From: Sipunculus nudus
Lineage: Eukaryota > Annelida > Sipuncula > Golfingiida > Sipunculidae
Length of the DNA: 64,000 bases
Assembly: GCA_026874595.1 (NCBI GenBank)
Contig: CM049316.1
Location: 5,408,339-5,472,338, forward strand
Reading direction: 5' to 3'
The position numbers and the translations under genes were made by a program. This document shows positions 45,565-56,870 of the stretch, piece after piece (within the stretch, counting starts at the first letter, position 1; every line of letters begins with the position of its first letter). The notes below the pieces were generated by a model. The model searched no databases. It had not been told where the DNA came from and saw only the letters and a list, made by a program, of their open reading frames with translations.

Positions 45565-48009
45565 AGATGGCTGATGTAATAATTGAGGGCACCTGCACAC
45601 CTGATTGAAATCTGAAAAACCTGATGCCTCTGGAATTAGATATTTTGAAACAGGTAATGAAATCTGAGTAGATCAATGACTTATTTACCAGGCTGCTCAG
45701 CACAGACTGGGCCTATCTGAATACACAACAGGAAATGTATTAAATTTTTTTTTCTTGGGCACCCAAATAGTTACTTTTTCTGTTTGGGGAGGGACTTTTA
45801 AATTCAGCCTGAGTTTTCAGAGAGGAATATAAAACCAGCACATTAGGAACTGTACTGCGAGTCTCATTGCAAAGCAACAGCAGAAGTCCAAGACTAAATG
45901 GAAATTCCTAATGTAGTTATTTTTTTTCTTTCATCCTTAAAGATCAGGGGATTTACTCAGTCTGCTGGCTGGGCCACCTGGTGGCCAATCTTTAATTTAT
46001 TCTTCAGTTCCCAATTTCTGCGATAATGCCTTATCAAAATCAAGCATTACAAACAGCTGCCTTCAGTTTTACTTAATGATGCCTGCCAAGGGTCAGGATT
46101 TTGTGAGTGAACTTTGATTTCATTTGGTAAAATGAAAGTGGTAAGCTGTTACATAGTATTATCGCTGTTTTGGCTAAACTACACATTGTTTTGCTCTGTA
46201 TGTAGACCTCTGTTATTATCTTGACTCGCACAAGTTTATAGAGGGACTGTAATGAAAAAATTTACAGACAGCCTGTATGTTAGTGGTATTATCAGATATG
46301 CATTTATTGGTACACACACAAACACTATTAAGTACTCTGGACAGTACTTGGTAAGTTTTAACCAGACCAGAGTACACATACTCCTCTTAGCCTCACTGTC
46401 CATTAACAGAGCGCTGCTTGTAACAATAATAGTGATCAGCTTCTGAAGAAGTGTATCTGGCCTTTACTTAAAAAAGTATGCATTCTCTGTGCTTTTAATA
46501 AAAATGCACTTCACAAAGTGTTTTTGGATATCAAGGGGTTTTATTGGCTATAAAATATGTAAATTTAAAATGATTCAGTTATTATATCCTCAGTGAGAGG
46601 TAGTTTACATATGTTTCAACTACAGGTACAATGTAGTTTGTAATGCTAACATTTTAGTATAGTTTTTAATTATTTAATCAGGGACCCAGGGATTTAATAA
46701 ATAAAAAAAATAATTATAATTATAGATAAATTCATCAGATGAAAAACTAATAGATGTATAGAAAAATATATGTACAGATATACATATACTCATATACCAA
46801 TAATTTATCTATACTCGTGTCAGGTTGAATAAGAAAAATATGAAAAGATCTTTGATCAGTAGCAATAATGAATGATAAAATTCTTACATGAAGATGTGAT
46901 ATATACATAAATATTCATTTAATTTATATTTTATGTTAACTCTGAAAAGGAAAAATATGAACAATTTAAACTAACAGAACATCATTTTGTGGAATTTTTC
47001 TGGTTAAGTTAGGCATCATATAAAGGTGTGTCTTAGTCTTGATTAAACTGAGACTGTGCATAATATATATATTTTTCAATAATTGAACTATTTTACTTTT
47101 TAAAAGCCTTGGATTCATGTTGCTGACACCAATGTTGCCAGCTACAAGCAACCATAACCATCTTTGTTGCATTAAGGAAACACTATATTTTTATGGCAAG
47201 TAAGGATTTCTAGGTCATTTTATGAGTAATAATCAGCCTATTTTTCTCCCTCCATTTCCATATTTTGTGACCCAGTAGTGTGTTTTTTATCCATCTCACT
47301 TTAACTTGCTTATATGTTCAATCAACTGGCCTTTGATCATGTGATCATAGAATGCTACCCGTAATGAAACCTGTCCTGCATGGAATCCTGCTTTAATCAA
47401 CAATTCATTTTTCTATCCAAAAAGCTAACATGATATTATTTATACAGAGCAAGGTAGTGAAAAAACCTTTTAACTCTGCATTTCAAGATCTGGTTTTGGT
47501 GAAATAAAAAGGCCATACCTTTGGGCACACTGAGAAAATATGATATAATTGCAAATCCAAAATTTTTTTTATCACAAAGTAGGAGTTCAAAGGAGCTGTT
47601 GTCATTTCTCTCAGATGTGTGAATGATATATGTTCTCTGTGAGAACACGGGTTATATCATTTATTTTACTGATAAAAGATTAGTTAAGGAACTTAAAAGC
47701 ACTGTTTGTCTTTCTGGATTGTACACCTGTCAGTATGAGGTAATAGACAGACCTATATGATAGTAATGCCAATTGGATTTCAAGTTTGCATGTGTTTGTA
47801 TTACTTATATAACAGTTTTATATTTGTCTTTTTCTTTATACTGTAATTAAAATGCATGTAGAAGTATATAAAATCTATATTTTTTTCTGTTATATGATTT
47901 CATTTGCAATTTACTCATGTTTCTTGGCCAAAATATTAGTGTAAGAATAAAGAACAAAATGGCATTGAATAATATATTTTTATAATATTTTTTGTTAATA
48001 TTTTGCTCA
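45279..48009. other. Long noncoding stretch
   Basis: Apart from the AT microsatellite at its low end, no repeat terminus, exon or domain-bearing frame was recognised. One of the few stretches of more than 2 kb in the window free of the A-D families, hence the most intron-like. Confidence 0.5.
45500..45560. repeat. (AT)n microsatellite
   Basis: About 61 bp of pure TA dinucleotide. Confidence 0.95.
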
Positions 48010-48311
48010 TTAGCTCAGCCGACTTTGTCATCTGAGCTTTAGTCATGGATATAAGTCCTTTGTCCATCCATCTGTCCTGCCTTCTGTCTTAGCATCTGCC
48101 CTTTAAGTTAGACTAGCATGTTTTGAAACTGTTAGAACTACAAATCCGAAATTTGGCATTCTGTTAGATGTCCCAATTATCTCCTACTAGACTGACAACT
48201 GGGTCACTGGGACTTTGTTCCCTCAAGAAATTAAAAAAAACCCTCAATTTTCCATGAAAAACAAATTATCACACTTCAGAACTGCCTTTAATTATAATCA
48301 CTCATCTGTTC

Positions 48312-50162
48312 TAGCGAACCTGTTAGCTTAAGCGATGGTGCGGCGTCGTGTATCGTGCGTTGTACGTCATTTGTACATTAACCATAGCTATCTCAAAAAT
48401 GGCAGAAGCTAGCATCACCAAATTTTTTGCAAATATCAGTCATCTGAAAAACTCTATCAGATTTTGTTAATTTTTTTTTCTAACTGCATTTTCTTGGATT
48501 TTATAGGGAAAAAGCTAAAAAGCCAAATTGTCCAATATTTCACAGAAATGATCCCTGGAATAATCTTTCTCAAGTTTGTTCGAATAGTTCCAGTTTGGAA
48601 ATTTTTGGCCGAGTTACACGAGGTTGAACTTAGTCATCTGTCCAAAAAAGCATACTAAAATTAAAATCTCAGAAAAGGCTAGAGCTATAATCACCAAATT
48701 TTATACCAATGTTTGTCACATATGTAATATCTGAAATTGAGGTATTGGTGGGGCCACCTACATTGATGTGTTTTTTACAAGCGAAAATGTAATTTTAAAC
48801 TCTTCTAGCTGATACACTGATATAAGATGAAACTGTTAAGCTGATTGGTTTAAACTTTACAAGAATTATTCTATGGTAGGGTTCTGCCAGTTTTATAAGA
48901 ATAGATTGGGTAAATACAGCTTTATAAAAGCAGTGTAGCCAATTGAAAAAGGCTTTCTGTGTTTGAAAACAGATTTGACAACATGCTGAGTTTCAGCAGC
49001 CAAGTCAAGAGGTCACTCAGTACAAACAGGTGGGGTCCAGACAACACCATGGCAACTGACCTGGCTCTGGGGGGTGTCTAGACAATGTGTCTAGACATCT
49101 AGACACAGCTTCTAGACGTCTAGACACAATTTCTATATGCAGAATTCCCAGATTATTGGAACTATATCTTTCAACTGTTTGAAAAAATTTGGTTTGCGAA
49201 TCGGGTTTATCATCAGGTCACATGTGAACTGCTGCGTCCTCATTTTTGGTCGACCTCTGACCTTTCCTCGCTGCCCCGTGTCCATTTGTGCGTCTGTTTC
49301 CACACATAAACCCACATATCTCGGGAACCGTTTGACTGATAAGGCAAAATATTATGCAAAAATCTACCCCTTGGATAGCTTTATAACATACATAAAAATG
49401 GTGGCGCCACCTGCAACCATTTTTGCACAGCATCCATCTGTTCATCTGCCTTGGGATAAAATCACTTATATCTCGGCAGTGGTTTGACTTATCCACCTGA
49501 AATTTTGCAGGATTATACATCCTGGACAGCTTTTTCAATTTTACGACAGGTGGCGCCACCTACATTCACATTTACTCTGCAGACATCCAAGCTCATATCT
49601 CGGGAACCATTTGACATATTGGGCCAAAATTTTGCATGTGTATAGATCTCCCATAGCTCTTCATCATAAGCAAAACTGATGGCACCACCTGCAACCACTT
49701 ATGAACACCGTCCATCTGTTCATCTGCCTTGGGATAAAATCACTCATATCTCAGCAGTGGTTTGACTTATCCACCTGAAATTTTGCAGGTTTATACGTTC
49801 TGGACAATTTTCTTGATTTTATGACAGGTGGCACCACCTACATTCACATTTAAGCTGCAGACATCCTTGCTAATATGCAACACACCTCACTCTATTCCCC
49901 TTGCCACTTAATCCATGCCTCACTTAACCCGTCCCACTCTGATTTCTGCGGATACACATAGTCGCTTGTTGACTACCCATATTCTAGTTTTAAAATGTCC
50001 TAGTCTGAAACTTGAAGGTCCAAAATGTCCATTGTGCTGAAATCATAATGACTAAGGTAGATATGCAGGACTTAAAAGGATCAATATTAAATTTTAAAAA
50101 TAAACCTCCATTCATACTCCCAAACTTTGCACAGGTTTGCATAAGGCCTGTAGGCCTTGTTT
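48312..50162 (+). mobile_element. Family D repeat, copy D2, carrying A4
   Basis: Starts TAGCGAACCTGTTAGCTTAA and ends CACAGGTTTGC, hairpin AGGCCTGTAGGCC, TTGTTT. A degraded palindrome GGTGGGGCCACC lies at 48747-48758. At 49076-49135 there are dense CTAGAC words including the palindrome CTAGACGTCTAG. Family A copy A4 interrupts it. The body is collinear with D4. Confidence 0.65.
49195..49989 (+). mobile_element. Family A repeat, copy A4, 5'-truncated
   Basis: Lacks the TTGTATCC start and CCG tract. The match to A begins around the GGTCACATGTGAACTGCTGC block. Three palindromes GGTGGCGCCACC (49400, 49549) or variant GGTGGCACCACC (49827) remain. The 3' hairpin (GTCGCTTGTTGAC) and CTAGTT end at 49989. 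Inserted in D2. Confidence 0.65.
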
Positions 50163-50900
50163 AACTTTTCATTCATTTTCACGATTTTTTTACATTTTTA
50201 AAGGTACAATATTTTAAGCCCCTAGTAACATAAATAAAATATATGACAATATCTAAAAGGTGTTTTTTTTTTGTTTTATCCTCTCTCTTGTTTCTGTGTA
50301 CCCTAAATCTGATAATTTAAATTTTCATTCAATAAATTGTTATATATACAATTTATACTTGGGGTCTGTATATATTGGGTCTATTAATAGACTTTTATGA
50401 ATATAAACCACATTTGGATTGAATTTAATTGAAGGAGTAATCCAGAAGATGCAGTGCTGTGGTAATAAGGCATTTTTAAAGAAATCAATTTGTTAAATAA
50501 TTTTAGCAGATTAATATATTTATACTTAACCCATCGGTATGCTTAACATTTATAAAATATAAGCCAAATTATGTATAAATAAAGGCAAAATTAAAAAATG
50601 TGAATTCTGAATGTATTATTTCCAGATATTTATTGTTTTGCAAATTAAAAGATATATTTTTGTGGTAAAAAATACATTTATAAGCATATGAGTTGTTATC
50701 TATCAAAATGTAGGTCTATGATGATGCAATTATTATTATAAATCAAATTTTATATTCAGATATATATTTTATATTGGGAATGTATAGAAATTACTAACTT
50801 AAAAAAAATTAATAAAAAATATGAGGATCTGATGCAATCATTTGTTGTTTAATGGGAGGTAAAGTGACCAGCTTTGTTTGTCTACCAGTCTGTCTATCCA

Positions 50901-53900
50901 TTTTTAGCTCAGCTGACTATAAGTCATCTGAGCTCTACTCGTGGTCCATTGTCTGTCGTCCGTCCGTCTGTCTGTCCGTCCGTCTGTCCGTCTGGATGTC
51001 CGTCCGTAAGACTGGCACGTTTCGACACCGTTGGACCTACGAATCTGAAATTCAGCATACAGTTAGATGTCCCCAAAATCTCCTACCATGCCGAAAATAG
51101 GGTCAATAGGACTTCGTTCCTTCGAGATATTAAGGGAAAACCTCAGTGTTTTATTAGAAATCTAGTTTCACATTTCAGGACTGCCTAATATCAAAACCAC
51201 TCATCTGGTTTTCTTCATATTTACCATAAATATTCCTCTATATAGTTCCTATGTACATGCCAGATATTAAGTCAGTATTATATAATTTAAAAAAGTTATG
51301 GGCCCAAACATAATGGACTTTGTAAAAAAATCAGGAAGATATTTGGTCACTTAGGACCAAAAGTGTTAAAGGTAGGGACTTTTTTCCAGTAATACAACTT
51401 TAATTAATCAAAATTTAATTGTATACCAAAAATTAGATCGAAATCTGTTAAATTTTTTTAAACATTGGCAAAAATATAAAATTTGTACCTTCAATTTTGC
51501 CCAACTTTGGCCACGGCACGTTGTTTTCCTGTAAGTACTGTGGATGGAATTTTCACAGCATGTACACATAAGGATTTAATCTGTTAAAATCTGAAATTTG
51601 AAAATAAAAGCTGCAAAATTAGGCTGGTTATTGAATTTTTTTGGAGGCTCTTGTTGTATTCCCTTACATTGTCAAGCAGTCCACTTTGATGACTGTAGGT
51701 CATTCAGTGCACATCTCTATGCTCCCCAGGCTGTGGCATAATTTTAGATGTCCCCAAAATCTCCTACCATACCGAAAATTGGGTCATTAGGACTTCGTTC
51801 CTTCAAGATATTAAGGAAAAAAACTCTGTTTTCCATAAAAAAAGCCATTGTTACACTTCAAGGCTGCCTAATATCAAAACCACTGATCTGTTTTTGATCG
51901 TATTTAGTATTCACATTCTTTCATACATTTTCTATGAACATACCAAAAATTAGGTCAGTATTGGGTATTATTTTGAAGTTGTGGGTCAAAACATAATGCA
52001 ATATTTTAAAAAATCAGGAAATATATTTACTCACCTAACATGATAATTGCTGAACCTAGAGACTTTTTTTCAGGAAAATAAATTTATTTAATCAAGATTC
52101 AATTGTTTACCCAAAATTAGATCTGAATTTTGCAAATTTTTCAAGTTATTAGCATAAATAAAAAATCAATACCTTAAATTTTGTCCAACTTTGGCACTGT
52201 TGATTAAATTTTCACAGCATATAGGTATACATAAGGATTTAATCTTTTAAAATCTGAAATTTCAAAGAAATTGATTGGAAAGAATAGCTTTTATTCATGT
52301 TTTCATACACCATGTCAAGTGTTGTTTACATCTAGCCCACCTAGTAGTACAGCCTTCACTTGCATTATGTAACCAACCCCAGCTTGCCTTGGGTCAGCCA
52401 GGCCACTACCAGCAGGCTTCCCCTCTGCCCTGCACTCCCCCCCCCCCCCTTTCCAGATGGTGCATAAACTAGATGAATGTTATTATTTTCTGTATTTGAT
52501 TCATTCTCATTCTAGGCTATGCTTCATTTTAGATTTTGTATTGTACCACCAGGGTTACAATCATTAAAGTGTACATTTAATTGTGTCCACAAAGTGGTGT
52601 ATTGCTATGAAAGTGTGGATGTACATCAGATAAGTAATTCCTTACTTCAGAAGAGTAAAAACTTCACCAGGTGTGAAATTGACTATTAATTCCAGTAATA
52701 AATTAAAACTGGGATAGTAATTAGCACAATGATATTGTTTGTCCCTCATTCAACCAACAGTGTGTATACTTTATTTGAAAAGATGTTTTATTTTATCAAA
52801 TTTACTTTTATTTTATTTTGGCGAATAAAATTAAGCATGTACTGAAAACTCCAATGTGCAAAACTTTTTAATAGTGATTCAAGGAATATTCTTGTAGATG
52901 CCATGTTGTGGCATTATTTTCTTTTAAATTCAGTTTAAACATTTATGATTTAAAAATAATAAAATTTATGTGTATGCATAATATGACCCAATATGAGCTA
53001 CACTCTGGATATATGATGATTGCAACTTTTGCAACAATTCTAATATTTTAACTTATAGTTTCAGTTTTTTACTCTGTATATATAATGATTGCAACTTTTG
53101 CAACAATTCTAATATTTTAACTTATATTTTCAGGTTTTTTTATTAAAAATTTATAAAACCTGTAAATAAAAAAATGATTAAAAAAACTTCTTAATGGAAA
53201 AAGTGGATATGCTTTAAAAAAAAAGGATTATATATAAACTTAAATGCATTATTCCCTTGAAAGTGAAATAAAGGTATTAGTCCATTCTGTCCACTTGCCT
53301 GTCCATCTGTAAATTTTCATATGCATCACAGTATCTCAAAATTCTACTGTTTTTCTTCATGACAGTCTTGTAAGAGTATTAGTATGCAATCATATATTTA
53401 GAACTTTACTATAACGAAGTAGGAGGGCCCTTTTCCTCTTAGCTTTTCATATTCTTATATAAATGAAAAACATTACAATCGAATATTTCTACATCCACCT
53501 TCGTGCTGCCCTCACTTTTCCCTTCTCTGAACCCAATCCCAAAGTCAGCCTCAGTAAGTAAGAACAAGATGAATCAGATATATTCATACTTTAATATTTT
53601 GTATAACTATACGTCCATAGGTACCTATGTACATGCCAGAAATTATGTCAATATTGTGTAATATGTAGACATAGTGGGCATCACAATAATGTACCTTGTC
53701 AAGACTAAAGAGATATTGTGTCATACAGTCACAAATTCATAAATCACTTCATCAGCATAGTTAATCATAACATCATATCTGTCAAATTGAAAGCTTGCAG
53801 ACTACCATACACTTAAGATCCTCAACAAATAGCCTTATCATCATTCTACTCCTGCTTATTACTGCTGTCATTGCATTCATATTTGCTCAAATATATCACA

Positions 53901-54136
53901 ATTTTCAACCCCTCCTAAATAAAAAAAAAATAAACCACTATATTTGACTCTATTAATCCATCAGTCAGGTAATTTCATTTATCATTTACTCACCTATTAC
54001 ATTACATTCCTTTATAATAGCCCAACATTTCCATGATATTCATAAGCTTTATCGACTCGATATAGTATCACAGTGGAGAAACATTTATAGTACAATCACG
54101 ATCAGCTGAGCGCCGTGACCCATGGGTCCCTTGTTT
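50901..54136 (+). mobile_element. Family C repeat, copy C3, with internal ~690-bp duplication
   Basis: 5' end TTTTTAGCTCAGCTGACTAT with a strong hairpin (AGCTCAG...CTGAGCT) and a CCGTCCGTCTGTC microsatellite (50955-51005). 3' end TCAGCTGAGCGCCGT, GACCCATGGGTC, CCCTTGTTT at 54136. The segment beginning TAGATGTCCCCAAAATCTCC occurs at 51063 and again at about 51745, so the proximal body is duplicated. The distal part (52270-54090) shows no match to other C copies and may hold an unrecognised insertion. Confidence 0.65.
53002..53140. repeat. 69-bp tandem duplication in C3
   Basis: ATGATTGCAACTTTTGCAAC and surrounding sequence occur twice, 69 bp apart, almost unchanged. Confidence 0.85.
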
Positions 54137-54656
54137 AAATATTCAGTAATTGGATTTGAATATTTGTTATCCTGTAAGCACTGTTGAATTTAAATGGAGT
54201 GATTATCCTCTATGTATATAAAAAAAACAAACACCACACACACACCACCATTTGTTAGGAACATTAGTTATATTGCAACTGTATACATTTTATAAATTAA
54301 AAATATATATTTTATCATACATTGTAAAATATAGAACAAATTGAACAAATGTGTAAACTGCTGAACTGTTAACAGTTTATCAAAAAGCCAAACAATGGTC
54401 ATGGTAATAGTACAGATCATTTGTTCAAAAACTGCTCACATGCTTCAGTTTCAACATTAGGAAACACATGGTTAGGTCACAAAATATTATTTGTAACAAT
54501 TTCTTGCTCATCAATACAAACAAATCATATCAACCAACCATGGCCTATATTAATTACCTTTTCCTCTCAGACTTTATCTCCATTTGATATTATTTTAGAT
54601 TTTTACCTTCAAGGTCAACTTCAGCTGAGCATAGTGAACCATGGGTCAGTTGTTTT

Positions 54657-54806
54657 GAGAACAAATAAGGGAATTCTCATTTTAAATTAGTTTTCCTTGA
54701 ATCCTAAACGCTGTTTAAAAAATTAATTGAACATGATCTATTATTATTTTCAAATTTCAAAAAGAGCACTGATTATGATCTGCAAGATGTGATTGATTGA
54801 AAAGCA

Positions 54807-54897
<91 letters not shown>

Positions 54898-55119
54898 TGT
54901 CAGTAGGCAATGAACATGAATTCCTGAGAAGAATACCTCAGTTTTTACAAGATTATATATTGCCATTGTTCCTAAGAAATTTGTGTTGACATTCATCAAG
55001 CCACAAAATGTCACCAGATAAGAAAGAAGATTTCTCTAATGAAATTAACATTTCACAAAGCCATTACAAGGAGGGCATTTTAGAACAAGGCATAAAATCC
55101 AAATGATTCCACCAAATCA
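54657..55119. other. AT-rich noncoding DNA with an AT microsatellite
   Basis: Contains (AT)n at 54810-54891. No exon recognised. Confidence 0.5.
54810..54891. repeat. (AT)n microsatellite
   Basis: About 82 bp of pure TA dinucleotide. Confidence 0.95.
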
Positions 55120-55480
55120 TTATAATGAGCACAGGTTCTAGCAAGCCATTAATATGAGGATATGTTCCACCATGCCATTATAATGAGGACATGTTCCACC
55201 ATGCCATTATAATTAGGACAGGTTCCACCATGCCATTATAATTAGGACAGGTTCAACCATGCCATTATAATTAGGACAGGTTCCACCATGCCATTATAGT
55301 TAGGACAGGTTCAACCATGCCATTATAATTAGGACAGGTTCCACCATGCCATTGTAATGAGGACAGATTCCACCAATGCTAATAATTAGGACAGGTTCCA
55401 CCATGCCATAATAATTGGGACAGGTTCCACCATGCCATTGTAATGACAGAATCCATCAAGCCGTTTTTGTGTGGACATAT
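55120..55480. repeat. 29-bp minisatellite (CCACCATGCCATTATAATTA)
   Basis: About twelve units of 29 bp, the central ones nearly identical, outer ones diverged: CCACCATGCC, ATTATAATTA, GGACAGGTT. Not a CRISPR: there are no unique spacers between repeats. Confidence 0.92.
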
Positions 55481-55690
55481 TGATATTCCATTAGTCCATT
55501 ATAATGCTCTACCAAGTCACAATAATGAGGATAATGATATGTTCCTCCAAGTTGTTATGTTATAATGGAGACATGTTCTACCAAGGAGTTGTAATGAGGA
55601 CATATTCTATGTTGTCATTATAATGAGCAGCGGTTCCACCAAGCCATTAAATTAAGGACATTTTCTTTCATTAATGAGGTTGGACTTAAA
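55481..55690. repeat. Diverged continuation of the 29-bp minisatellite
   Basis: Words such as ATTATAATGAG, GACATGTTC and CCAAG recur irregularly, showing decayed units bridging the 29-bp and 66-bp arrays. Confidence 0.6.
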
Positions 55691-56330
55691 GGATATGTTC
55701 AGGGAGGTCATTATTTTTAAGCTGTGGGTTCTAAGGGATTACAATAAAATTACTGGTAGGACAGGTTAATTTCATTGAGTCAATATAATGAGGCTATAGG
55801 TTCCAGGAGATTACACTAGAATGAGGACAGGTTATTGAGCTTACCTGGTAATTCCACTGAGTCAATATAATGAGTTTAAAGGTTCCAGGCAATAACACTA
55901 AAATGAGGACAGGTTGATTCAACTGAGCCAATATAATGAGGTTAAAGGTTTCAGTGGAGTACACTTGAATGAGGACAGGCTAATTCCACTGATCATGAAT
56001 CATGAGTCAATATAATGAGGCTAAATATTCCTGGGTATTACACTAGAATGAGGGCAGGTTAATTCCACTGAGTCAATATACTAGATTAAGGATAGGTTAG
56101 TTCCACTGAGTTAATATAATGAAGCTAAAGATTCCTGGGTATTACACTAGAATGAGGACAGGTTAATTTCATTGAATCAATATAATGAGGCTAAAAGTTC
56201 CAGGGTATTACACTAGAATGAGGACAGGTTGATTCCATTGAATCTATATAATGCGGCTGAAGGTTCTAGGGTATTACAATAGAATAAGGAAATATAATTC
56301 CACAGTGTCAGTATAATCAGGCCTGGGAAT
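55691..56330. repeat. 66-bp minisatellite (AGGACAGGTTAATTCCACTG)
   Basis: About nine units of ~66 bp: AGGACAGGTTAATTCCACTG, AGTCAATATAATGAGGCTAA, AGGTTCCAGGGTATTACACT, AGAATG. The unit shares GGACAGGTT, TTCCA and ATATAATGAGG with the 29-bp array, so the longer unit likely arose from it. Confidence 0.88.
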
Positions 56331-56870
56331 TTTACTAGAATGCCTGTAGAAAGAATTCATTACTGTTAGAATAATGATTATATGAATTCTCAAAGATTTG
56401 GAATCTTCTTGGATAAATTGAGATTGTTATTTTGGTAGGAAGTTTTCTAGGAAAAACAGCCCTGGGTTAAAAGTTTATAGTTATATTTCCTGGGACAAAT
56501 AAGATCTTTGATTTTTGCTGGAAAACTGCCATGCTTATTTTCATCAAAATAGAATCATTATAAATTGATATTTTTGAAGATTAGGCAGATTTTTGTACAC
56601 ACCATAAAATTTTAGCTAAAATGCTAATATACTATTATGTGTTAATAAATAATGAAGAAAACAACTGTGTGAAACTATTTTAAAATATTTTGTGTAATTG
56701 ATATTATACCTATTCTTGTAATATTCACCCAATCTTGTTGACATCAATTAGTTGCAAAATGAATACGAAGAATGTATTCATTTTAGCTCAAAGATAGCAT
56801 GTTAAAATTGCATTATGAAAAATGAAAAATAAATGATGAAGAATTATTTATTTTGATGTAAATATATTTT
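56331..56870. other. AT-rich noncoding DNA
   Basis: Nothing recognised before D3. Confidence 0.45.

Larger units (their letters stand above)
48010..54656 (+). mobile_element. Family C repeat, copy C2, split by D2 and C3
   Basis: 5' end at 48010 (TTAGCTCAGCCGACTTTGTC, partner CTGAGCT); 3' end at 54620-54656 (CAGCTGAGCATAGT, near-palindrome AACCATGGGTCA, TTGTTTT). D2 sits at 48312-50162 and C3 at 50901-54136. Body pieces at 50400-50880 and 54137-54620 match C4 in order. The C body just after D2 does not resume where it stopped, so a deletion accompanied or followed the D2 insertion. Pairing the outer ends is inferred from nesting. Confidence 0.5.

Noticed and set aside
51742-52270. A separate family C element
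   Set aside because: Has no C terminus of its own and is collinear with 51063-51640, so it is an internal duplication of C3.
55120-55480. CRISPR-like array of 29-bp repeats
   Set aside because: Repeats are back to back with no spacers, and the context is eukaryotic.
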